Assembly (NCBI GenBank): GCA_028876695.1
Contig: JAGWRH010000403.1
Span: forward strand, 1 to 26,812
Source: Acidobacteriota bacterium
Lineage (GTDB): Bacteria; Acidobacteriota; Terriglobia; Acidiferrales; UBA7541
DNA length: 26,812 bases
Direction: 5' to 3'
A program made the position numbers and the translations under genes. Position 1 is the stretch's first letter. The number at the start of each line of letters is the position of its first letter. This document shows, one piece after another, positions 1-9,036 of this stretch. Below the pieces are notes generated by a model, which was not told where the DNA came from, made no database searches, and worked only from the letters and a program-made list of their open reading frames with translations.

Positions 1-1
1 G

Positions 2-172
2 TTGTATTGGGATCGGCAATTAGGGCCCGTCACGAGATATGGTGCGGTTGCCCGCGCTGTAACTGGGACAGGTCGAGTGGAGGATGATCCGAGATTATCG
101 CGACTTTACAATAGGTTCTATCTTCAAGGGGGACCGATCAACCACATACGCGGAGCGCGCCTAGAGTCGTGA
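2..172 (+). CDS. Possible C-terminal fragment of an unknown ORF, cut by the left edge
   Basis: Frame 2 is open from the window edge to a TGA at 170-172, giving about 56 residues ending in RLYNRFYLQGGPINHIRGAR-like sequence. I do not recognise a family. Third-position GC is only moderate and less biased than in the neighbouring genes, so coding status is doubtful. It stops just where the truncated ketosynthase frame opens. This is consistent with a junction between unrelated sequences near 160-172, either a genomic rearrangement or an assembly join. It could equally be non-coding sequence that happens to be open. Confidence 0.2.
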   Translation: MYWDRQLGPVTRYGAVARAVTGTGRVEDDPRLSRLYNRFYLQGGPINHIRGARLES

Positions 173-1307
173 TGCTCGACGCTGCGCCTGTTTTGAAGGC
201 GAACCAGTTGCCCAAGGTCGTCCAGGAATCAAATTCCAAAACGGCGCCGAGGTTCGCGGCTTCGAACCCGCCAGGCACTTCCCCGGCGGAAAAGAAGATC
301 AGCTCGATCGTTTCGCGCAGTTCTCCGTGGTCGCGGCACGCGACGCGCTGCGGGATTCCGGAGTCGAGCTGGATGCGGAACTGCGCCAGTCGTGTGCGGT
401 GATTTGCGGCTCAGCCGTCGGCGGGCAAGCGGCGATCGAAAAAGGTTTCGAAGATTTGTGGGTAGCGGGACGCGGGCGCGTGCATCCGCTGACCATTCCG
501 AAAACCATGGCGAACGCCGGAGCGAGCCAGATCTCGATGGACCTGGGACTCAGCGGCCCGACGTATACCGTTTCCACCGCTTGCTCATCGGCAAATCACG
601 CCATAGGGCAGGCGTTCCGGGCGGTGAAAAACGGGGACGCCGAAATGGCTGTGACGGGCGGCAGCGAGGCGTTCTTTACCATCGGCATGCTGCGGGCGTG
701 GGAAGCGATGCGCGTCATCGCGCCAGATACCTGCCGCCCATTCAGCAAGGGCCGCCGCGGGATGATACTGGGCGAGGGCGGCGCGATGATGATTCTGGAG
801 CCGCTCGAAGTTGCCAAGGCACGTGGGGCGAAAATCTACGCGGAAATTTGTGGTTTCGGGATGACTTCCGATGCCCATCATCTGACGCAGCCGACGGTCG
901 AGGGGCCTGCCCGAGCAATGCGAGCGGCGCTGCGCGACGCAGCCCTTGCGCCGGAAGAGGTTGGCTATATTAACGCGCACGGCACTGGCACGCCTGGCAA
1001 CGATCCGGTGGAAACGCGGGCCATACGAGCCGTGTTCGGAGCCCACGCGGGTAAGATCGGCGTGAGTTCGACCAAGTCGCTGCACGGCCATGCGCTCGGT
1101 GCGGCAGGCGCCCTGGAGGCCGTTTCAACGATCCTGGCGCTGCAAAGAGGCATCTTGCCCCCAACTGGGAATTTCACCGAACCCGATCCGGAATGCGACT
1201 TGGACTATATTCCCAATCAACCCCGTTCCGCATCGGTTCACGCGGCTCTATCAAATTCTTTTGCCTTCGGAGGCCTTAACGCCGTGCTTGCCTTCCGCTC
1301 CGTTTAG
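165..1307 (+). CDS. Beta-ketoacyl-ACP synthase (KAS II/FabF-like), N-terminally truncated
   Basis: Ketosynthase of the condensing-enzyme (thiolase-fold) family, which elongates acyl-ACP with malonyl-ACP in fatty acid or polyketide synthesis. The nucleophilic Cys lies in VSTACSSANHAIG. The two catalytic histidines lie in NAHGTGTPGNDPVE and in STKSLHGHALGAAG. The C-terminal SFAFGGLNA glycine motif is present and the end is intact (TAG at 1305-1307). KAS-like sequence in this frame extends upstream through AQGRPGIKFQNGAEVRGFEP and DRFAQFSVVAARDAL. An in-frame TAG at 162-164 closes the frame before the expected first beta strand (VVVTGxGxxTPLG type). No ATG, GTG or TTG precedes the GTG at 327, which lies inside the fold. 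About 25-30 N-terminal residues appear to be lost, so it may be a pseudogene or an assembly join. The exact substrate class (FabF versus a specialised synthase) is not decided. Confidence 0.8.
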   Translation, partial: SRDARRCACFEGEPVAQGRPGIKFQNGAEVRGFEPARHFPGGKEDQLDRFAQFSVVAARDALRDSGVELDAELRQSCAVICGSAVGGQAAIEKGFEDLWVAGRGRVHPLTIPKTMANAGASQISMDLGLSGPTYTVSTACSSANHAIGQAFRAVKNGDAEMAVTGGSEAFFTIGMLRAWEAMRVIAPDTCRPFSKGRRGMILGEGGAMMILEPLEVAKARGAKIYAEICGFGMTSDAHHLTQPTVEGPARAMRAALRDAALAPEEVGYINAHGTGTPGNDPVETRAIRAVFGAHAGKIGVSSTKSLHGHALGAAGALEAVSTILALQRGILPPTGNFTEPDPECDLDYIPNQPRSASVHAALSNSFAFGGLNAVLAFRSV

Positions 1308-1413
1308 CCCACCTTCTATGGGAAAAGTAGAAACGATGCGCGTATTGCGGGCAAACACGAAGTTCCACCTGCTGCAAATACGGCGGTGCAGGCTGCATCG
1401 GTTTGGCGAGAAG

Positions 1414-1797
1414 CTAAAATAGCAGGTGACGCATGACTGGCACGATCATTCCAGTCCATGCCTGCGGATAAATTTCCCAGTGACGCGTGAGCTCGTCCGA
1501 TAGGGTAAACGTGATCATTATACCCAGCCAAAAGAGCGCGCCGATCAGGACGACCCGCGTCAACCCCTTGTTGTACTTCACGTGCATAAAGAAGAGCACT
1601 ACAAGAGTCGCCTTGCACACCGCGATAGTCAGCGCCACCACCACGTTCCAGTTGCCAAGGTCCTGGAACGCAATCCACGTGGTCAGTGCGGTGGCGATCA
1701 GCAGCGCGACGAATATGCTGAGATACGTGCTCACCGGCACGATGTGTTCTTCAACCTGCTGGTGACCGTGAGCCGGATCTTGTGAATGGCTCGCCAT
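1414..1797 (-). CDS. coxD: Cytochrome c oxidase subunit IV (caa3 type)
   Basis: Small three-helix membrane subunit of a bacterial haem-copper oxidase, of the prokaryotic COX4 type. It helps stability and assembly and carries no cofactor. The 127-residue product has a His-rich N-terminus (SHSQDPAHGHQQ) and three hydrophobic helices: STYLSIFVALLIATALTTWI, VVVALTIAVCKATLVVLFFM followed by the typical HVKYNKG loop, and VVLIGALFWLGIMITFTL. The ATG at 1797 is preferred over the adjacent TTG at 1800. It lies 12 bp after coxC and ends the respiratory operon. A 106-bp gap separates it from the convergent ketosynthase, and I see no clear terminator there. Confidence 0.88.
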   Translation of the reverse strand: MASHSQDPAHGHQQVEEHIVPVSTYLSIFVALLIATALTTWIAFQDLGNWNVVVALTIAVCKATLVVLFFMHVKYNKGLTRVVLIGALFWLGIMITFTLSDELTRHWEIYPQAWTGMIVPVMRHLLF

Positions 1798-1809
1798 CAA
1801 TTCCCCCGT

Positions 1810-2479
1810 CTAGTAGCGAATCAAATACAGCAGCGGGAAAAGGAAAATCCAAACTATATCGACGAAGTGCCAGTAGAGCCCGCTGATCTCCAAGGGCGCG
1901 AAATACTGCGATGTAAATCTGCCGCGAGAAGCCATCCACGTAAGCACCAGCAGGACACCGATTCCAACGATCATGTGCAGGGCGTGCAGCCCGGTCATAA
2001 AAAAGTAGAAGCACATGAACATCTGCACCTGTGGAGCATGCGTCCCCCACTCCGGACGATAGAAGAAGCCGAAGCCCGGCATGGTGTGCTCCAAATAGTC
2101 GTGGTACCACTCGAAGCGAAACTTCAAAAACAAGAACGTGGCGCCCAGCAGCATCGTTAGAATCAGCCAGCCGATGATCGTTCCCTTCTTTTTGCCGGTT
2201 TGTGCCGAACGGATGGACATGGCCATCGTAAAGCTGCTGCAAATCAGCACTGCAGTGTTGATCGCGCCGAACTTCACTTCCAGAATGTGACTGCCGAGTA
2301 GAAACGCCTGCGGGTGCAGCGATCGGTAAACGGTGTAACTCATGAACATGCCGCCGAAAAACAGAATTTCGGTGGCCAGGAAGATCCACATTCCCAGCCG
2401 TCCGGCATCGTGCTGCTGTTCGAGCGTTTCAAACTGGTGCGCGAACCCCGTGGGGTTCTCGCCGTGGACCATGGCTGAC

Positions 2480-2487
<8 letters not shown>
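1810..2487 (-). CDS. coxC: Cytochrome c oxidase subunit III
   Basis: Membrane subunit III of the haem-copper oxidase, which stabilises subunit I and proton uptake. The 225-residue product shows the family signatures: GMWIFLATEILFFGGMFMSY near the N-terminus, then a helix with INTAVLICSSFTMAMSI, then TGLHALHMIVGIG, and the C-terminal ISGLYWHFVDIVWIFLFPLLY. This is the short, seven-helix-like form rather than the 260-residue mitochondrial form. The GTG at 2487 overlaps the last codons of coxA by 8 bp, which suggests translational coupling. An in-frame ATG at 2472 (MVHGENP) is the alternative start. Confidence 0.93.
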
Positions 2488-4128
<1,641 letters not shown>

Positions 4129-4132
<4 letters not shown>

Positions 4133-5121
4133 TGCCCGTTCGTCCTTTCTTGCGCACCCAGCGATTTCACGTAGGCGATCAACTGCAGCACCTGCTGCTC
4201 GTCCACTTGTCCGGTAAACGTGGGCATGATTTGCGGGTACCCGGCCACGTGAACGGTGCTGGGCGTCAAAACCGCCTGGCGCAGGAACGAGTCATCCACC
4301 ACGCGCGTGCTACCGTCAGCCATTTTCTGCGGTTTGCCGTAAATGCCCGCAAGCGAGGGTCCGGCGCTTGAGGCGGCCGCGCCGTGGCATGAATCGCAAC
4401 CGAGCCTCGTGAACAACTGCGCGCCCTGCTGCGCCAGCGATTCCGAGGCTTCGCCTTCGGCGAGCCAAGCCGCGTAATCCGTAGTGCTCATCACGTAAAT
4501 CCAGCCGATCATTTCCGAATGGTTCGTGCCGCAGTACTGGGAGCAAAACAGATGATACGTCCCCACCTGGTTGGCCTTAAACCAAATCGAGGTGTAGTGG
4601 CCGGGCAGCACATCCTTCTTCACGCGGAACGCCGGGACGTAGAAGCCGTGGATCACATCCTGTGACGTCATCGTCAGCTTGATGTTTTCTCCCACCGGTA
4701 CGTGCAGCGCGTTGATTTCGCGCGGCCCTTCTGGGTGCTGGATGTGCCACATCCATTGTTTGCCGATAACAAACACCTCGCGCGCATTGGCCGGCGGCCG
4801 GCTGTTGCGAACGTACAGCGCGGAGGACCAGACGAAAATCACCACGCAAATGAGCGATGGAATGATCGTCCAGCTCAGCTCGAGGAACAGGGACGTGTGC
4901 GTTTCCGGCTCATATGTTTTGCCCGGCCGCCGCCTGTACTTGATCATGAAATAGAAAATGATCGAGAAGATCAGGACGCTGAAAAAGATCGTAATGCCCG
5001 ATAGCAGGTAATACACATCGTCGACGCTGCTGGCTATCGAAGACGCGGCTGGCGGCTGCAGAGGCAAATCCAGCCACGCCGCGGCGATCGAGTGAACCGC
5101 GAGTTGAGTGAGACCCATCAT
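4129..5121 (-). CDS. coxB: Cytochrome c oxidase subunit II fused to cytochrome c (caa3)
   Basis: Subunit II accepts electrons through its own haem c and passes them to CuA and then to subunit I. Two N-terminal helices (VYYLLSGITIFFSVLIFSII and WTIIPSLICVVIFVWSSALY) anchor a periplasmic cupredoxin domain. CuA ligands, numbered from the chosen start, are His158 (IHGFYVP), Cys193, Cys197, His201 and Met204 (CSQYCGTNHSEM). A class I cytochrome c domain follows with CDSCH at 242-246 and a probable axial Met in QIMPTFTGQ. The fusion makes this a caa3 oxidase. The start is set at the first of two tandem ATGs (5121); the open frame continues upstream to 5196 but that part is unlike the family. The SCO1 gene ends 49 bp upstream. 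Confidence 0.95.
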
Positions 5122-5170
5122 CACTGTTCCGTCACAATCCTTTGCAGGCGCGCAGCTCCTGTCGCGCCGA

Positions 5171-6031
5171 TTAAGCCTTGCTCCCCGGCAGCGCATAATG
5201 CTCGCCGCGGAAGAATAAGATCAAAATGGCTCCGCCAACCACGAGCGTCAGACCACCCGCTATTTTCATCACGTTCGAAACCAGTACGTCGAATTTTCCA
5301 TTACGCGGATCGTAGTGGTAGCAGTACATGAGCGCCTCATCGATCGGCGGCCCGATCTTCCCGCCGGATGCCTGCTCGAGCGCCAGTCTCAGATCGCGCT
5401 CGCGGTACTGCACGCCGTATAAATAGCTGGAAAGCTTCCCCGCCGGGGTCAGCACCATGATTCCCGCCGCGTGCGCGTACTGCTTTGAATCCGGATCGTA
5501 CGCGTAGTGAAAGCCAACCGCAGCCGCCAGTTGCTTGATCTCCGATTCCTGTCCGACCAGGAAATTCCACCCTTCAGCCGAACCGGGGCGGTTGTACATA
5601 CCCATGTACACGGCCTGCTTTGTCGCTGCCAGCACCGGCGTGTCCGTCGGGTCGATGCTCACCGTTACAACGTTGAAATCCTTGCCGATGCTCGGCTGGA
5701 TGTTCTCAAGCGTGCGGTCCAATCCATTCAACACCTGCGTGCACAGCATCGGGCAGGTGTAGTAGTTCAACGTCATGATCACCGGCTTGGTGCCGAAATA
5801 CTGCCGCAACTCGACCCTCTTTCCGTGCTCATCCGTGAACGTCAGATTCAGCGGAATGGAATGGTTCAATTGCTGATCGAAGCGAACCTGTTGCAGCAAA
5901 CTCGGATGCTCGCCGATCCTTTCCGAACTAATGAACTGTGCCCTCGCAGCACACGGGATCACCATCGCCGTCGCCAGCATTCCCGCCAGCACGCTCAGCC
6001 CCATCGTCCGCGATTGAAACCAACTCTTCAC
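5171..6031 (-). CDS. SCO1/SenC family copper chaperone
   Basis: Thioredoxin-fold protein that delivers copper to, or reduces the cysteines of, the CuA site in subunit II. The copper ligands are visible as Cys93 and Cys97 in YYTCPMLC and His187 in QYAHAAG. The N-terminus is a signal sequence with a hydrophobic core (GLSVLAGMLATAMVI) and a likely ARA-Q cleavage. Unlike many SCO proteins, a C-terminal transmembrane helix (about 253-275, KIAGGLTLVVGGAILILFF) would hold the domain on the periplasmic face. At 286 residues it is longer than the classic 200-residue form because of that tail. It lies directly upstream of coxB and downstream of the ACIII genes. Confidence 0.92.
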   Translation of the reverse strand: MKSWFQSRTMGLSVLAGMLATAMVIPCAARAQFISSERIGEHPSLLQQVRFDQQLNHSIPLNLTFTDEHGKRVELRQYFGTKPVIMTLNYYTCPMLCTQVLNGLDRTLENIQPSIGKDFNVVTVSIDPTDTPVLAATKQAVYMGMYNRPGSAEGWNFLVGQESEIKQLAAAVGFHYAYDPDSKQYAHAAGIMVLTPAGKLSSYLYGVQYRERDLRLALEQASGGKIGPPIDEALMYCYHYDPRNGKFDVLVSNVMKIAGGLTLVVGGAILILFFRGEHYALPGSKA

Positions 6032-6058
6032 GTTCTACTGGCTACCTCGACGTTAATT

Positions 6059-6592
6059 TCACTTCTCCGCGTGCGCTCCGCTTCCCGCCGGTGGCGGCGC
6101 GAGATACGCGCATGGGCCCTGAATCTCATCGCCACCGGCTACCGTCGGAGGCGGCGGATCGGCCGCGGCGACGCCCTTGGGCGCTTCACCGGCCGCCCGG
6201 GTGGGAAGTCCTTGGGCCAAAACCAGGTCCATAGCGCGGCTGATCGGAACGCGGACAATCCCTGCCTCGCGATCCACCCACCCATAAGTGTTCACTTCCT
6301 GCTCTTGCTGCCGGCAGTAGTCGACCAGTTCCTCATGCGGCAAAGGCTGCAGCCTTGGGCTGGGTGGAAGTTCGCGCAAATTCGGGTTCACCACGGCTGA
6401 AGGCGCCGCCGGCTGCCCGAGCGGCGTGATCCTCGAAAAATACTTAAACGCCCAAGCCATCGCGAAAATCGTCACGGTAATTAGCACCGCGAGCCAGAAA
6501 CCGAACTGGAGAAGCGCGCCGATACTCGCGTCGCTCTTTTCGTAACCGGCGCTCGCGTCAGGCGGTTCGGTATGGTTGTGCTTAGTCTCCAT
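6059..6592 (-). CDS. Uncharacterised single-pass membrane protein between ACIII and oxidase genes
   Basis: No function can be assigned. The 177-residue product has a short polar N-terminus (METKHNHTEPPDAS), one transmembrane helix (LLQFGFWLAVLITVTIFAMAW) and an exported Pro-rich domain. Within that domain the block YGWVDREAGIVRVPISRAMD looks like a conserved core. The C-terminus is low-complexity Ala/Pro/Gly. The ATG at 6592 was chosen because it overlaps the actF stop by 11 bp; the open frame extends to 6616 but the extra residues look spurious. Its place between actF and the SCO1/cox genes suggests an accessory or assembly role in the ACIII-caa3 unit. No Cys or haem motif argues for a direct redox role. 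Confidence 0.8.
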   Translation of the reverse strand: METKHNHTEPPDASAGYEKSDASIGALLQFGFWLAVLITVTIFAMAWAFKYFSRITPLGQPAAPSAVVNPNLRELPPSPRLQPLPHEELVDYCRQQEQEVNTYGWVDREAGIVRVPISRAMDLVLAQGLPTRAAGEAPKGVAAADPPPPTVAGGDEIQGPCAYLAPPPAGSGAHAEK

Positions 6593-7784
6593 GCTCCGGC
6601 TCCAACACTCCCTCAAATCTCGGATCGTGCAGCGGCAGCAGCGGTAATTTCTTTAGCTGTCCCATGAACGTGCCCAGCCATAAACCGCCGATCCCCACCA
6701 GCGCGAAGAGGTCCAGCCAATGCACCTGCGGCACAGTTCTTTCCCACGCCGGCACCACGATCCAGTACACGTCCACCAGAGTTAGAACTACGAGCAGCAA
6801 CGCCACCGCCGATAGGCGGCGGGGACGCCGCTTGATGTTCCGTTGCAGCAGCAGAAAAAACGGCACAAAAAAGTGCAAAATCACCAGAATCACGGCGACG
6901 GGCGTCCACGATCCAAACGCGCGCTGCGAATACCATGGAATTTCGTCCTTCAGATTGCCGGCCCATACGATCAACAATTGGTCAAATGACAAGTAGGCCC
7001 ACAACATCAGGAAGGTCAACATCAGGTTGCCGAGGTCGTTGAACCGCAGCGGATCAACGGCATCCTTAATCGGCTCGCGCTCCGAAAGCATGCGCAGCAC
7101 GAACACCGCGAACGACATGCCGGCAAGAACCTCGATCACGATCCACAGCATCCCGTAAATCGTTGAAAACCAGTGTGGCTCGAGCGACATGACCCAATCG
7201 ACCGAGGCGCTCGTAACGATAAACGCCCACAGGATCACGCCCGGAGCGCTGAGCGCTGTCATCTTGCCCTTGTACTTGAGATCGCCCGAATCATCCTGTG
7301 CGCGCGACCATTTGTTCAGGAACGCGACCAGCAGGAGCAGGGCGATGAAATAAATCACCGCGCGGGCGATGAATCCCGGCGAATTCAGCCACCACTGTTT
7401 CTGTTGCAGAATCGGGTCGGCCGCCACTGCCGCGGGCCGCGCCCAGGCAAAGATGTCTCGCATGCCGATGAGGACTGGAATGAATAGGATCGCCATCAAC
7501 CACAACGACCGGGACCCCGCCTCCAATATTCGGCGAAGTGGGTATCCCCAACGGCCGCCGGTCAGGTGGTGCAGCATCAACACCGCCAGGCAGCCCGAGG
7601 GAATGCAAAACCAATAAAGGTACGCAAACAGATACGAATGGAACAGCGCCTGCCAGCCGGCAAAGCCCGAACGCGCGCCGCCCAGAACGCCAAAAATCAC
7701 GAACAATGCGCCGCCGATCAGGCCCCAGAGGTAGCCTTGATTGCGTACGCGATTGAAAGTCCGGGATGTCTCGATCGGAGTCAT
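6582..7784 (-). CDS. actF: Alternative complex III subunit ActF (quinol:cytochrome c oxidoreductase membrane subunit)
   Basis: Integral membrane subunit of alternative complex III, related to ActC/NrfD-type proteins but lacking cofactors, thought to help form the membrane and proton-conducting part. The 400-residue product is almost all hydrophobic helices, about ten, for example NQGYLWGLIGGALFVIFGVLGG, YLFAYLYWFCIPSGCLAVLM and VIYFIALLLLVAFLNKW. It includes LMLWAYLSFDQLLIVWAGNL with the family's conserved YxxFDQ-type motif. It ends in a soluble tail, LPLLPLHDPRFEGVLEPEHG. The ATG at 7784 overlaps the actE TGA by 4 bp (ATGA) and begins MTPIETSRTFNRV. The open frame runs on to 8087, but that part is the out-of-frame shadow of actE. 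Confidence 0.92.
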   Translation of the reverse strand: MTPIETSRTFNRVRNQGYLWGLIGGALFVIFGVLGGARSGFAGWQALFHSYLFAYLYWFCIPSGCLAVLMLHHLTGGRWGYPLRRILEAGSRSLWLMAILFIPVLIGMRDIFAWARPAAVAADPILQQKQWWLNSPGFIARAVIYFIALLLLVAFLNKWSRAQDDSGDLKYKGKMTALSAPGVILWAFIVTSASVDWVMSLEPHWFSTIYGMLWIVIEVLAGMSFAVFVLRMLSEREPIKDAVDPLRFNDLGNLMLTFLMLWAYLSFDQLLIVWAGNLKDEIPWYSQRAFGSWTPVAVILVILHFFVPFFLLLQRNIKRRPRRLSAVALLLVVLTLVDVYWIVVPAWERTVPQVHWLDLFALVGIGGLWLGTFMGQLKKLPLLPLHDPRFEGVLEPEHGD

Positions 7785-8458
7785 TGCGCTTGCCCCGGCG
7801 TCTGCCCTGTCGACGCTTGCTGCAGCCTCTCGCGCTCCGGCGCGGGAACATCTTGCACCGTTGCGTTCTGGCTCATTTGCAGTACGCGAATATACGCGGC
7901 GATTCTCCATCGATCCGCCGGACTCACGCGCGCTGAGTAGCTGTACATCGCGCCGATACCGTTGGTCATCACCTGATAGAAATGGCCCACGGGCGCCTGC
8001 CGAAGTCTCGGAAGCATGTACGACGGCGGCTGCGGAAAGCCACGCTGAACGATCATGCCCCGGCCGGTTCCGGCGTAATCGTGGCACGGCGAGCAGTAGA
8101 TGTTGTAGCGCTCGCGCCCCCGCTCGAGATCGGCGCGCGTGATCGGAAACGGAAACCGGTTGGAAAGCACGCCATTTTCGGTGCCCGAGTACATCAGCTC
8201 GTCAATCCGCAGGTCTTCCCGAGCCACCGTCCCGGGAACGGGCGGTCGATCCGATCGTCCATCGGAGAAAAACTTACTCGGCCAATCGGGCAGATACTTC
8301 GGCTGGACGTGCATATCCAGGCGGCAGCCGGAAAGCGTTAGCGCAAGCCCCGCCAGGCACACCACCATCTGCAAGCGACGGCGCGCCAGTGGCGCGGTCG
8401 AGCCCGCGTGGGTCCCCTCGACAAATTGCAAATCAGTCCTCAACTTCAAACACTCCAT
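7781..8458 (-). CDS. actE: Alternative complex III subunit ActE, lipoprotein mono-haem cytochrome c
   Basis: Periplasmic mono-haem cytochrome c of alternative complex III, the likely electron exit toward the oxidase. A lipoprotein signal (RRRLQMVVCLAGLALTLSGC) places the lipidated Cys at 45. The haem motif CSPCH is at 122-126, with a probable axial Met in the GIGAMYSYSARV segment. ITRADLERGRERYNIYC is typical of the family. The ATG at 8458 overlaps actD by 26 bp. A TTG at 8431 just after the actD stop is preceded by GAGGA and is an equally good start, and an ATG at 8368 gives a shorter signal peptide. The mature protein is the same in all cases. Confidence 0.92.
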   Translation of the reverse strand: MECLKLRTDLQFVEGTHAGSTAPLARRRLQMVVCLAGLALTLSGCRLDMHVQPKYLPDWPSKFFSDGRSDRPPVPGTVAREDLRIDELMYSGTENGVLSNRFPFPITRADLERGRERYNIYCSPCHDYAGTGRGMIVQRGFPQPPSYMLPRLRQAPVGHFYQVMTNGIGAMYSYSARVSPADRWRIAAYIRVLQMSQNATVQDVPAPERERLQQASTGQTPGQAQ

Positions 8459-8969
8459 GCGGCTTCAATTCTTCGAGAAACGTTTTCGTTCGTCCCAAAT
8501 CGAAATTCTTGTCGCGCGATTTGATGCACAAAAAGAATTTGTCCGTGGTGGAAAGCTCGAATCGGTCCACGTTGAAAACCGGGTGGTACGGGTTCGGCAG
8601 CCCGTTGAGCGCCAGCATCCCCACCACCGTCGCTATGGCGCCGCCCAAGATCGTTAACTCAAACGTGATCGGAATCCACGCCGGCCAGCTGTTGAGCGGC
8701 TTTCCGCCAATATCCAGCGGAAAACTGATCACGTTCGCGTACCAGCACATAAAAAACCCCAGGCATCCGCCCAGAAATCCGCCGATGAACGTGATCACCG
8801 GCAACGCCGTCCAATGGAAGCCGATCGCATCCGCCAATCCTTCCACCGGGATGGGCGTGAAGGCGTCCACCCGCCGGTAACCCGCTTCTCGGGTACGGGT
8901 CGCCGCCTCGAGGACTTCCTCGGGCGAATCGAACTCAGCCATCAATCCGTATAAGTTCCTGCGGCTCAT
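8433..8969 (-). CDS. actD: Alternative complex III subunit ActD (DUF3341)
   Basis: Membrane subunit ActD of alternative complex III, in the DUF3341 family, with no cofactor. The N-terminal half is a small cytoplasmic domain (LYGLMAEFDSPEEVLEAATR, then GYRRVDAFTPIPVEGL). Two transmembrane helices follow at about 55-77 (ALPVITFIGGFLGGCLGFFM) and 98-121 (WIPITFELTILGGAIATVVG). The C-terminal part (NGLPNPYHPVFN, TTDKFFLCIKSRDKNFD) matches the family pattern. The 178-residue length is usual. The start at 8969 is the only sensible ATG. It lies 67 bp after actB and overlaps actE. Confidence 0.93.
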   Translation of the reverse strand: MSRRNLYGLMAEFDSPEEVLEAATRTREAGYRRVDAFTPIPVEGLADAIGFHWTALPVITFIGGFLGGCLGFFMCWYANVISFPLDIGGKPLNSWPAWIPITFELTILGGAIATVVGMLALNGLPNPYHPVFNVDRFELSTTDKFFLCIKSRDKNFDLGRTKTFLEELKPHGVFEVED

Positions 8970-9036
8970 TTTCCGAACGCTGCTCCCAAAATCTGCATCG
9001 CGCTGCGCCGTCCAGGCGCACAGTGCCCGCGGACTT

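Noticed and set aside
169..402. 77-codon frame at the start of the ketosynthase
   Set aside because: It lies out of frame within sequence that encodes clear ketosynthase residues in frame 3.
1308..1413. Intrinsic terminator between the convergent ketosynthase and oxidase genes
   Set aside because: No GC-rich stem followed by a T-run could be found on either strand.
7785..8087. Upstream extension of actF
   Set aside because: Translates the actE coding region in another frame; the ATG at 7784 overlapping the actE stop gives the normal family N-terminus.
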